Of a stretch of DNA of 64,000 bases, positions 19,238 through 28,043 are shown piece by piece. Position 1 is the first letter of the stretch, and the number at the start of each line of letters is the position of its first letter. A program made the translations under genes and the position numbers. A model generated the notes under the pieces. The model saw nothing but the letters and a program-made list of their open reading frames with translations, ran no database searches and had not been told where the DNA came from. The stretch is from Arthrobacter sp. Hiyo8. Lineage in GTDB: Bacteria; Actinomycetota; Actinomycetes; Actinomycetales; Micrococcaceae. Location of the stretch: assembly GCA_001549895.1 (NCBI GenBank), contig AP014719.1, forward strand, positions 4,402,001-4,466,000. Direction: 5' to 3'.

Positions 19238-20455
19238 GTGGATAACCCGAATGGAAGCATGAAGCGATTGCTCGTCCCGTCTGCGGCGCTGTTGTGGGGT
19301 TCCAGTTCGCGTTTCTCAACCCCGCGCTGGCACTCCTGCTGGTGGCGCTCTTCAACGCCACCCCGGCCGAGGTGGGGTGGGTCCTCGCGGTCTACAATGC
19401 CAGCGGCTTCGTCGCTTCCCTTCTTGTGCCGGCGTATGCCGACCGTGCAAACGACTACTTGCGCCCCATGCTGGCCTGTGGCGTCCTGACCCTGGCGCTG
19501 TCCACCCTCCTGGCCATGAGCACTTCGCTGCCGCTCGCCGTCGTGGGCTTGATAGTCCTTGGCGGCCCGGCAGGGGTCGGAAGCTCGCTCTTGTTCGCCC
19601 ACCTCAGGCACTCAGGCGCCGGAATGAGCGACGTGATGAACACCCGCGCGATTGTCTCTTTCGCCTGGGTCGCGGGACCGCCCCTCGCGACATTCATCAT
19701 GGGCGCGCTGGGCAATCGGGCCATCCTGCTCGCGCTTGGTGTGGTGGCCGTCCTCAACGTCACCACGACTGCTGCCATGATTTCCCGACGGCGCGCTGCC
19801 TCCGACGAGAATCGTCCCAAGGCCCATGCCGAAGAGGATGGGCACCCGTTCTCGAAATTCGGGGTCGCTGCCGTCGTCTTCGCCTTTGTCGCCTTGCAGG
19901 CCACCAACAGCGCCGCTGTGTCCATCATGAGCCTGTTCGTGACCCAAGGGCTCGGTGTGGATGTCATCTGGGCGGGCATCGCGCTTGGCGTGTCGGCCGC
20001 GCTTGAGATACCTGCGCTCTTCCTGATCGGGCGGCTGGCGCGCCGCTACTCCAGCCGGGCGCTCATCGCCTCCGGATGCGTGGCGGGATCGCCTACTACG
20101 CGGGCATGGCCTTTGTCTCCAACCCCGCCACCCTGATTGCGCTCCAGGTCCTGAATGCCTGGTTCTTCGGGATTGTGGCGGGCGTGGGGTTGACGTTGTT
20201 CCAGCGGCTGATTCCCCGTCCCGGCCTGGCTTCGGGCTCTACACCAACACGCGCCGCGTCGGCGCTATCGTCTCGGGCCCCATCATCGCCTTGGGATCGA
20301 CGACGGCGCTCGGCTACCAGGGCATCTTCGCGGCTTGCGCCGCACTCACGGTCTTGGCCCTGCTTGTCATTGTCCTGGCCGGGCGGACGTCGCGGCGAAC
20401 GCTGCCGAAGGAACTTCCTGCTGGCCCTGCGCCAACCCATGACGCTATCGCTTGA
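19238..20455 (+). CDS. MFS transporter, sugar-efflux (SET) type
   Basis: About 407 residues with twelve likely transmembrane helices. It starts at GTG 19238 (MDNPNGSMKRLLVPSAALL). Segments include FLNPALALLLVALFNATPAE, VLAVYNASGFVASLLVPAYA with the conserved cytoplasmic DRAND loop, MNTRAIVSFAWVAGPPLATF, SAALEIPALFLIGRLARRYS and YTNTRRVGAIVSGPIIALGS. The MNTRAIVSFAWVAGPPLA and YTNTRRVGAIVSG elements are typical of SetA/SetB-like sugar efflux transporters. Breaks near 19295, 20085 and 20240 are single-base losses. Its end overlaps the end of the convergent APC permease gene by 11 bases. Confidence 0.82.
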
Positions 20456-21685
20456 GCCTCGCGACGCGCAGGAGGATGCCTGCCGCGAACATGAGGACGC
20501 CACGGCCGCCGATAGCGGCGGGAGCGTGCTCACGAGGACCACACAGGCCAGGGCTCCGAACACCTGGAGCGCTTTGGGGTATCGGCGGTCTTCGGCCGGT
20601 TGGGTATACGCCGCAATATTGGCGACCAGGTAGTAGATGAGGACGCCGAACGAGGAGAAACCGATCGCGCCGCGCAAGTCGGCGAACGCGACGATCACGC
20701 AGATCACGACGGCGAGAGTGACCTCGGCCCGGTGCGGGACACGGTACCGGGGGTGGACGGCGGCGAGCCAGTGCGGCAGGTCGTGGTGCCTGGCCATTGC
20801 CAGGGTGGTCCGGCCCAAGCCCGCGATGAGGGCCAACAGTGCACCGAGGGAGGCGACGGCGGCTCCCGCGCGGACCGCCGGGACGGCCAGGCTAAGGTCC
20901 CGGCTCCGACCGCGGCAGCGAGCGGCGTCGGGTGGCAGCCACACCGTCCGGGCCGAGCGCGGCAAGGAGAGTCACGGCGATGATGGCGTAAATGACGACG
21001 GCGATGCCCAAGGCGATCCCGATGGCACGCGGAATCGCCCGGCGGGGTCCCGGACTTCCTCTCCCATCGTGGCGATCCTCGCGTAGCCTGCGAAGGCGAA
21101 GAACAGCAACCCTGCGGATTGGAGGATCCCGTACCAGCCGTGCGCAAGCAGTCCGTCCCCGGGGATGTTGGCCGGAGACGGGCAGAGCCGCCCCAACACG
21201 CTGCCACCCCGACGGCGAGGGCCGCCAGCACTGCGAGAACCAGAATGCGGGTCAGGCCAGCCGTGCGGGTCACCCCGTGATAGTTCACCGCGGCGAGGAC
21301 GACGACGGCGGCGATGGCCACGGGACGTTCCCACCCGGGAGGGCTGCGTAGGCGGCGAATGTCATGGCCATGGCCGCCGCGCTGGCGGTCTTGCCGATGA
21401 CGAATCCCAACCGGCCAGGTATCCGGCCCAGGGTCCCAGCCGTTCACGGCCGTAAATGTAGCTTCCGCCCGACGTCGGGTACGCGGCGGCGAGCTGGGCG
21501 GAGGACGTCGCGTTGCAGAATGCCACAGTCGACGCGATGACGAGCCCGATCAGCAACCCTGATCCTGCGGCGGAAGCGGCAGGAGTGAAGGCGGCGAACA
21601 CGCCGGCGCCGATCATCGAGCCCAATCCGATCACGACCGCGTCGAAGGTACCCAGCCGACGGGCCAGGCCCTGGGGGTTGCTCAT
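20445..21685 (-). CDS. APC-superfamily amino acid permease
   Basis: About 415 residues with about twelve hydrophobic helices. It begins MSNPQGLARRLGTFDAVVIG and contains GLGSMIGAGVFAAFTPAASA (the TM1 unwound segment of APC transporters), YPTSGGSYIYGRERLGPWAG, LLFFAFAGYARIATMGEEV and RDPAGRF, then LGRTTLAMARHHDLPHWLA and VHPRYRVPHRAEV. These are the standard marks of the amino acid-polyamine-organocation family. At least five single-base losses break the frame. It lies 4 bases from the end of the Nramp gene on the same strand, so both may be co-transcribed. Substrate not predicted. Confidence 0.8.
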
Positions 21686-21688
21686 GGC

Positions 21689-22936
21689 CTAGGACTTCCC
21701 CGTGACTGTCAGGACGATGAGGACGCAATTGAGTCCCACGATCAGTGCAGCGCTGGTCCACCCGGCAATCCTCAATGGCGTGGAATCCGTGTGGATGCCC
21801 ATGACTTCGCGCTTGCCGGTGAGCCGGATCAGCGGAATCAAGGCGAAAGGAATGCCGAAGCTCAGCAGGACTTGGCTGAGCACGAGTGCCAGCGTGGGTT
21901 CGATGCCCGCGCCGAGAATGACCAGCGCCGGGACCAGCGTAACCACCCGGCGGAGCAGTAGGGGTATTCGGATCTTAAGGAGCCCGCCCATGACCGTTGC
22001 TCCGGCGTAGCATCCGACGGACGTTGAAGCGAGGCCTGAGGCAAGCAAACCGATACCGAAAGCCACGCCGATGATCGGACCAAGGGCAGATGTCACAGCT
22101 GCATGGGCACCGGCGATCGTGTCGGTTCCTTCGACTCCCCGCAGGCTGGACGCGGCCAAAAGGAGCATGGCGATGTTCACGACCCCGGCAAGCACCAAAG
22201 CCCCCACGACGTCCACGCGTGTGATCTTGATGAGCCTCGTCCGTTCAGCGGGGTCCTCCGAGAAACCATGCCGGTCGCGGGCCAGGGCTGAATGCAGGTA
22301 GATCGCATGCGGCATGACCGTGGCGCCGAGCATGCTCGCGGCAAGAAGGACAGTGTCCGTGCCCTCGAATCGCGGCACCAGACCCGCCAATACGCCACCG
22401 GTCTCCGGGGATTGACGAAGAGACCCGACACGAAACCAACGGCGATGACGGCCAAGAGCATCATGATGGCGTATTCAAAGGACTTCTGGCCCCGTGACGA
22501 CTGGAGCGCCAGGAGCAACATGGAAGCCACTCCGATGATGATGCCGCCCATGAGAAGTGGCAGTCCGAAGAGGAGGTTGAGGGCCACGGCTCCGCCGATG
22601 ACTTCGGCCATGTCGGTAGCCCCGGCCACCACCTCTGCCTGGACCCAGAACAGTCTGCGGCGGTGGGTTCCCAAGCGTTTGCCCAGGAGCTCCGGAAGGC
22701 TGTGCCCGGTGGCCAAACCAAGTTTCGCCGATTGGTACTGCACCAGGACCGCCATGATGTTCGCCGCTACCAGGACCACACGAGGAGGTAGCCGTAATTC
22801 GCTCCCGCGGTGAGGTTTGCCGCGACGTTGCCCGGATCGACATAGGCGATCGCAGCCACGAAAGCCGGCCCAACAGGAGCAGCCGGGACTTCCACCGGGG
22901 TTTGCTCGCCGGTCGCTCAACAATCGTGGCAGCCAT
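21689..22936 (-). CDS. mntH: Nramp-family divalent metal (Mn) transporter
   Basis: About 416 residues from ATG 22936 (MAATIVERPASKPRWKS). TM1 holds FVAAIAYVDPGNVAANLTAG with the metal-binding DPGN motif, and TM6 holds LGATVMPHAIYLHSAL with the MPH motif, the two defining features of proton-coupled Nramp transporters. The consensus transport loop YAGATVMGGLLKIRIP is present. Breaks near 22860, 22790 and 22390 are single-base losses. An imperfect dyad like an MntR/DtxR operator lies 47 bases upstream. Manganese is the usual substrate for bacterial members with this regulation; metal choice is inference. Confidence 0.88.
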
Positions 22937-22982
22937 GGTTTCCTCAACAGCGGGATACGGACATGATGAGGATACCGTTAAG

Positions 22983-22996
22983 TTAGGCATACCGAA
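22983..22996. promoter_or_regulatory. Candidate MntR/DtxR-family operator before the Nramp gene
   Basis: TTAGGCATACCGAA is an imperfect palindrome (TTNGGNATNCCNAA, ten of fourteen positions symmetric) 47 bases upstream of the Nramp start. Its A+T-rich flanks and position near the expected promoter fit manganese-dependent repression by an MntR-type regulator, as is usual for Nramp genes in actinobacteria. Assignment rests on resemblance and context. Confidence 0.42.
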
Positions 22997-23108
22997 AAGT
23001 AGTTTTTAGGTGCAGCTTGATAAGGCACGCGCTTTGCCCAACTGACTGGCAGTAAGTGTCGCTTTGAGCCCTCAAAACGACATCAACTGCGAGTTAGTTG
23101 GGTGCGGC

Positions 23109-24084
23109 TCAGGCGTGGGTGGGTTCTTCCACCAATGCCGTGGCGATGCTGTCCGCGTCATCGAGTGCGGCGAGGTACCGTTCGGCATCCAGGGCCGCGG
23201 CGCAACCCGTGCCGGCGGCCGTAATGGCCTGGCGGTAGCGGTGGTCCACGGCGTCGCCGCAAGCGAAAACTCCGGAGAGGTTGGTAACAGTGGTGGGGAA
23301 TCCACCTTGATGTAGCCCTCGGCGTCGAGTTCCACCTGTCCTGCGACAAGGTCCGTCCGCGGGACATGTCCAATGGCCACGAATATGCCCGTAGCCGCAT
23401 GTTCACGCGATTCACCGGATCGTGTGTCGGCCAGGGTAACCCGGTAACCTTGGCGTCGCCGTGGATCGCCGTGATCGCCGAGTTCCACGCGAAGCGGATT
23501 TTCGGATTGTCCTTGGCCCGTTGGGCCATGATCCGGGACGCCCTTAGCTCTTCCCTACGGACGACGACGGTCACGGTCTTCGCGAACCGGGTCAGGAACA
23601 TCGCCTCTTCCATGGCGGAGTCGCCGCCCCCCACCACGATGATTTCCTGTTCGCGGAAGAAGAAGCCATCGCATGTGGCGCACCATGAAACGCCGTGTCC
23701 GCTCAGCCTCTTCTCTTCGGGCAAGCCGAGTTCTTTGTAGGCGGAACCGGTCGCAAGGATTACGGCCGGTGCCTCGTGGGTGTCGCCGGAGCCGGTGACC
23801 ACGCGCTTGAGGTGCCCGGCCAGCTGGACTTGAGTGACGTCGTCGAACACTATCTTCGCGCCGAAGCGCCCGGCTTGTTCCTGCAGGCCATCCATGAGCT
23901 CGGGTCCCTGGATTCCGGCGGGGAATCCGGGGAAGTTTTCCACCTCCGTGGTGTTCATCAGCGCGCCGCCGGCGGTGACTGATCCGGCAAGGACGAGGGG
24001 GCTCAGGCCCGCCCGGGCGGCATAGATTGCCGCGGTGTAACCGGCGGGGCCGGATCCAATGATGATCAGTTGTTCTTTGCTCAT
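23109..24084 (-). CDS. trxB: Thioredoxin reductase
   Basis: About 325 residues. The FAD motif is IIIGSGPAGYTAAIYAARAG, the redox-active centre is SWCATCDGFFFREQE, the NADPH motif is VVGGGDSAMEEAMFLTRFA, and the C-terminal FAD motif is SGVFACGDAVDHRYRQAITA. This is the flavoenzyme that passes electrons from NADPH to thioredoxin. Breaks near 23435 and 23300 are single-base losses. It is divergent from the GNAT gene at 24151. No thioredoxin gene is next to it. Confidence 0.93.
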
Positions 24085-24150
24085 GGGACAAGTGCAACAA
24101 GGTCGGGGGATTCAATCAAGGGCTCGTCAATCCATGTGCATAATGGGTGA

Positions 24151-24669
24151 ATGTTCAGCGAAGCCGGAGCCGTCCTGATCCGGCCCATGAATCCCGGGGA
24201 TTGGCCCGCGGTCCGTGCGATTTTCACGGAGGGTATCGAGACCGGGCAGGCAACCTTTGAAGCGGCAGCCCCGGACTGGGAGCAGTTCAACGCGGGCCGC
24301 CTTCCTGATCACCGATTCGTCGCTGTTGCATCCGGCCTCGTGGTGGGGTGGACTGCTGTTTCCGCTGTGTCTGCGCGCCCGGCATATGCCGGTGTCGTCG
24401 AACATTCCGTCTATGTCGCCGGTTCTGCGCGCGGACGGGGAGTTGGAGGCCTGCTGTTGAAAACGCTGGCTGCGTCGACCGAAGAGCACGGCATCTGGAC
24501 CATCCAGTCGAGCATTTTCCCCGAGAACCAGGCCAGCATCCGCCTTCACGAGGCCAACGGATTCACCATTGTTGGCCGTCGCGAACGCATCGCACGCATG
24601 AGCACAGGGCCCCTTGCCGGCCAATGGCGCGACACGCTCCTGCTTGAACGGCGCTCACGCCGGGTCTGA
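24151..24669 (+). CDS. GNAT N-acetyltransferase, phosphinothricin acetyltransferase-like
   Basis: Intact 172-residue frame. It has the features of the Pat/Bar branch of GNAT enzymes: IRPMNPGDWPAVRAIFTEGI, the substrate-side ETGQATFE, VEHSVYVAGSARGRGVGG with the acetyl-CoA pyrophosphate loop (ARGRGVGG), and IFPENQASIRLHEANGF. Members acetylate phosphinothricin, methionine sulfoximine or amino acids; the native substrate is uncertain. Divergent from trxB with 66 bases between. Confidence 0.83.
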   Translation: MFSEAGAVLIRPMNPGDWPAVRAIFTEGIETGQATFEAAAPDWEQFNAGRLPDHRFVAVASGLVVGWTAVSAVSARPAYAGVVEHSVYVAGSARGRGVGGLLLKTLAASTEEHGIWTIQSSIFPENQASIRLHEANGFTIVGRRERIARMSTGPLAGQWRDTLLLERRSRRV

Positions 24670-24700
24670 GCAGCGCGGTCTGAGGGGGGCCGAGGGTGGC

Positions 24701-25390
24701 TTATGGCACTTGGCAGAGGTGGTTGAGGGCCGCCCACTGAAGGAGCATGATCGACTTTCCGTCCACGATGCGGCCGTCGTCGATCATGGCGAGTGCATCG
24801 GAGAAGGCAATCTCGATGGTTTCGATGTCCTCGCCCTCCGCGGCTACTCCGCCGCCGGGCCTGTCTGGTCCGCCGGGGTGTAGGGCGCGACGTAGAAGTG
24901 CAGCCGTTCGGTGACAGATCCGGGCTCATGTATGCGTCGAAGACGTGCCGCAGCGTTCCGACGTCGACGCCGAGTTCCTCGCTTGCCTCGCGCCGGATGG
25001 CCGTTTCGGGATCGTCGTCGTCCAGCAATCCGGCAGCAGCCTCGATCAGCATGCCGTCCGGATGATCGTTGACATAGGCCGGAAAGCGGAACTGCCGCGT
25101 GAGCAGAACCGTGCCCGGCCGGCGTCGTACAACAGAATCGTTGCTCCGTTCCCTCTGTCGTAACTTTCGCGTTGCTCGGTGACCCATCGGCCGTCCCTGC
25201 GGCGGTAGTCGAAGGTGGTGCGACGCAGCACGTGCCAACCGTCGGAAGTCACTTCGACGTCGCGCACCACCACGGCGGGATTGCGGTCGAGGCCCCGGCC
25301 TGCCTGGTCGAGGCCGGTGCGGCCGCGGTGGTCGGGGACATCAATTCCAGGACGCAACGTCGTGGGAGGGGCATCGATTCTCGGAGTCAT
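24701..25390 (-). CDS. NUDIX hydrolase, ADP-ribose/GDP-mannose pyrophosphatase-like
   Basis: About 230 residues. The Nudix box appears as GLLDDDDPETAIRREASEEL plus GVDVG, preceded by TVLLTRQFRFPAYVNDHPDG and followed by YMSPDLSPN and ERLHFYVAPYTPADQ. The N-terminal part (TTFDYRRRDGRWVTEQRESY, GNGATILLYD) matches the NudF/NudK branch that hydrolyses ADP-ribose or GDP-mannose. Start taken as ATG 25390 (MTPRIDAPP); an ATG at 25408 is also in frame. Breaks near 25088 and 24930, with a further one likely near 24860, are single-base losses. Divergent from the DeoR regulator. Confidence 0.8.
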
Positions 25391-25436
25391 CCCGCTAGAA
25401 TAGTGCATGATCGTGCAACATCAGGAAGGAACGCGC

Positions 25437-26195
25437 ATGCTTGCTGCCGAACGGCACCAATTTCTCCTCTCGCGGCTTGCGGCCGATGGCAAGGTGATCG
25501 CCAAAGACATCGCCCGTGAACTCGGCCTGTCCGAAGACAGCGTGCGCCGCGATCTGCGCGAGCTTGCCGCGGCCGGGCTCTGCCAGCGTGTATACGGCGG
25601 TGCGCTGCCGGCTTCTCCTGCGATCGCCGACTATGCCACCCGCGCTACGGTCGAGCCGGAGAGCAAGGGGCGCATTGCTGCCTGCGCCGCTTCGATGATC
25701 CAGCCGGGTTCCGCCGTGATCCTCGACGGCGGCACCAGCACCCTCGCGGTGGTCCACGCGCTGCCGGCGGAGCTCGACTGCACTGTGATTACCCACAGTC
25801 CGACCATCGCCTCGGCGCTTGTCGAGCATCCCCTCATCGAGGTGTTCCTCCTCGGGGGCCGCTTGTTCAAACACTCTGCCGTGACCTGCGGGGCTGCGGC
25901 GGTCGAGGCCACCCAGGCCGTTTCCGCCGAGTTGTTCTTCCTCGGTGTCACCGGAATCCACCCCGTCCACGGACTCACCACCGCCGACGCCGACGAAGCC
26001 GCCATGAAGCGTGCTCTCGCCGCCCGTGCGGCAGATACGTACGTCCTCGCGAGCGCCGAGAAGATCGGGGCCGTTTCGCGCTACTCGGTGTTGCCTTTCG
26101 CCAGCGTCGCCGGCCTTATTACCGATGCGCCAGCGAACGATCCCACCATGGGGGAGCTCTCGCGCCTTGGCATCGCCCTTGTGGGCGCTGGATAA
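25437..26195 (+). CDS. DeoR/GlpR-family transcriptional regulator
   Basis: Intact 252-residue frame. ATG 25437 follows GGAAGGAA and gives MLAAERHQFLLSRLAADGKV, with the helix-turn-helix LGLSEDSVRRDLRELAAAG, the DeoR hallmark. The C-terminal sugar-phosphate sensor domain has SAVILDGGTSTLAVVHAL, VITHSPTIASALVEHP, LLGGRLFKHSAVTCGA, FFLGVTGIHPVHGLTTADAD and a late ASAEKIGAVSRY. Regulators of this type respond to phosphorylated sugars or intermediates. A TAGAAT -10 element lies at 25396-25401. The divergent NUDIX gene is the likely neighbour affected, but no sugar operon is adjacent, so its target is unknown. Confidence 0.87.
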   Translation: MLAAERHQFLLSRLAADGKVIAKDIARELGLSEDSVRRDLRELAAAGLCQRVYGGALPASPAIADYATRATVEPESKGRIAACAASMIQPGSAVILDGGTSTLAVVHALPAELDCTVITHSPTIASALVEHPLIEVFLLGGRLFKHSAVTCGAAAVEATQAVSAELFFLGVTGIHPVHGLTTADADEAAMKRALAARAADTYVLASAEKIGAVSRYSVLPFASVAGLITDAPANDPTMGELSRLGIALVGAG

Positions 26196-26206
26196 CCGGG
26201 CTTGCC

Positions 26207-26803
26207 CTACCCGGACCGATCCTCGTGTGCACGGGTGACGAAGTGTTCAACGCGCCGGTCCGGAACCAGCCAGATCATGGCCACGACGGTGTACGCGGCG
26301 ACGGCGAGCAAAGGATGGAGGAAGCAGAGGCCAAGGCCGGCCACATAGATGAGCGGCGACGTCTTCCCCTTCCAGTCCCGGCCGATCGCCTGGGCCAGCG
26401 CACCCTGCCGGCCCTGGCGCCGGATCAACGACTGCTGCAGGACGTAGTAGGCAACGGCGGCGCACAGCAGGTTGAAGCCGTAAGCCAGCACCGGGACCTC
26501 GGCGAAGCCCGACTCATCCATCCAACGTGTGCTGAACGGGAAGAGGGATATCCAGAACAGCAAGTGCAGGCTCGCCCAGAGAATTCGGCCGTTGACCCGA
26601 TCCGCCAGATGGATCATGTGGTGGTGGTTGTTCCAGTAGATCCCCACGTAGACGAAGCTGAGCAAATAGCTGAGGAACGTGGGAAAGACGCTCAGCAAGG
26701 CATGCCAGTTAGGCTCCGCGGGCACCCGCAGCTCAAGCACCATGATGGTGATGACGATCGCGAGGACGCCGTCGCTGAATGCCTCAAGCCGGTTCTTGTT
26801 CAT
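26207..26803 (-). CDS. TMEM175/DUF1211-family potassium channel-like membrane protein
   Basis: 198 residues from ATG 26803, chosen because GAAGG lies about eight bases upstream; a longer frame to 26827 exists. It begins MNKNRLEAFSDGVLAIVITI, the FSDG pore-helix signature of prokaryotic TMEM175 channels, followed by VLELRVPAEPNWHALL, a YWNNHHHMIHLADRVNG loop, SLFPFSTRWMDE and two further helices. It has one six-helix repeat, which would assemble as a tetramer. Convergent with the DeoR gene, 11 bases between stops. Confidence 0.85.
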   Translation of the reverse strand: MNKNRLEAFSDGVLAIVITIMVLELRVPAEPNWHALLSVFPTFLSYLLSFVYVGIYWNNHHHMIHLADRVNGRILWASLHLLFWISLFPFSTRWMDESGFAEVPVLAYGFNLLCAAVAYYVLQQSLIRRQGRQGALAQAIGRDWKGKTSPLIYVAGLGLCFLHPLLAVAAYTVVAMIWLVPDRRVEHFVTRAHEDRSG

Positions 26804-26875
26804 CGCATTGCCTTCATGGGACATCATCGTTGCTGCGGACTCCCGCGGCCAAGAGATTACGCCCGCCCTTCCCGC

Positions 26876-27918
26876 CTAGCCCAGCGTGGAGGCATCAATG
26901 ACGAAGCGGTACCGCACATCGGAGGCGAGGACCCGCTCGTAAGCGTCGTTGATCTTCTCGGCCGGGATGACTTCGATCTCGGCCCCCAGCCCGTGTTCGG
27001 CGCAGAACTCGAGCATTTCCTGGGTCTCCCGGATGCCCCCGATCGCCGATCCGGCGAACGAACGCCGGCCCCGATGAGTGCGAAGGCGTTGACCGGCAGC
27101 GGTTCCGCCGGTGCGCCCACGTTCACCAGCGCGCCGTCGAGCGCCAGCAACTGAAGGTAGGAGCTGATATCGATCGGGGCGCTGACGGTGTTGATGATCA
27201 GGTCGAAGGTCCGCGCGAGCTTTTCGAAGGTGGCCGGCTCGCTCGTGGCGAAGTACTGGTCCGCGCCCAAACGCAGGCCGTCTTCCATCTTCTTGAGCGA
27301 CTGGGACAGCACCGTCACCTCGGCGCCCATGGCGTGCGCGAGCTTGACGGCCATGTGGCCCAGCCCGCCGAGTCCGACCACGCCGACCTTCTTGCCCGGT
27401 CCGGCACCCCAATGCCGGAGAGGCGAATAGGTGGTGATGCCTGCGCACAGCAGGGGGGCGGCGGCGTCGAGCGCTATCCCTTCGGGGATCCGCACCACGA
27501 AGTCCTCGGTCACGACGACGTGGGTTGAGTAGCCGCCTTGGGTGATGGTGCCGTCGCGGTCAACGGCGCCGTAGGTCCCGGTCATGCCTTTCAGGCAGTA
27601 TTGCTCCTCGCCCTTGCGGCAGTTCTCGCATTCGCGGCAGGAGTTGACCATGCAGCCGACGCCGACGCGGTCGCCGACCTTGTGGCGGGTCACGTCGGAG
27701 CCGATTTCGGTGACGATTCCGGCGATTTCGTGGCCGGGGGCGAGCGGGTAGGACTGCGGTCCCCAGTCGCCGCGGACTGTGTGGATGTCTGAATGGCAGA
27801 TGCCCGCGTACTTGATCTCGATGAGCACGTCGTGGGCGCCGACGTCGCGGCGCTCAATGGTGGTCGGAACGAGGGCTTCGCTTGCGGACGGGGCTGCGTA
27901 AGCATTGACGGTCAGCAT
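26876..27918 (-). CDS. Zinc-dependent NAD(P) alcohol dehydrogenase (YahK/CAD-like)
   Basis: About 347 residues from ATG 27918 (MLTVNAYAAPSASEALVPTT). Catalytic zinc ligands are in YAGICHSDIHTVRGDWG and LAPGHEIAGIV; the structural zinc Cys set is CRECENCRKGEEQYC. The nucleotide-binding loop is VGVVGLGGLGHMAVKLAHAM. The C-terminal part ends RYRFVIDASTLG after one single-base loss near 27060. This is the cinnamyl/YahK-type MDR branch, which reduces diverse aldehydes with NADPH. Its ribosome site lies in a perfect 13-base-pair hairpin directly before the ATG, so translation may be controlled. Confidence 0.9.
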
Positions 27919-27919
27919 T

Positions 27920-27970
27920 ATTCTCCTGTTGGTGGACGGAGGATTGGCACTATCCATCCAACAGGAGAAT
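27920..27970 (-). promoter_or_regulatory. Long hairpin sequestering the alcohol dehydrogenase ribosome site
   Basis: On the minus strand ATTCTCCTGTTGG (27970-27958) pairs perfectly with CCAACAGGAGAAT (27932-27920), which contains the AGGAG ribosome site one base before the ATG. After a one-base bulge the pairing continues for four more bases (TGGA/TCCA). The loop is about 25 bases. If formed in the mRNA, the start would be masked, so a thermometer-like, ligand- or protein-controlled switch is possible; the dyad could also be a DNA operator. Confidence 0.55.
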
Positions 27971-27978
27971 TCCGACGT

Positions 27979-28020
27979 GAGGGAGTCCCTGCTGGTAGGG
28001 GTACTGGCAGGGACTCCCTC
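27979..28020 (-). terminator. Hairpin terminator after the PHP hydrolase gene
   Basis: GAGGGAGTCCCTGC (27979-27992) and GCAGGGACTCCCTC (28007-28020) form a perfect 14-base-pair stem with a 14-base loop, 24 bases downstream of the PHP gene stop. No T run follows on the minus strand, which is common for actinobacterial terminators. Confidence 0.65.
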
Positions 28021-28043
28021 AACGGAATGGGATCCGTTGCGGA

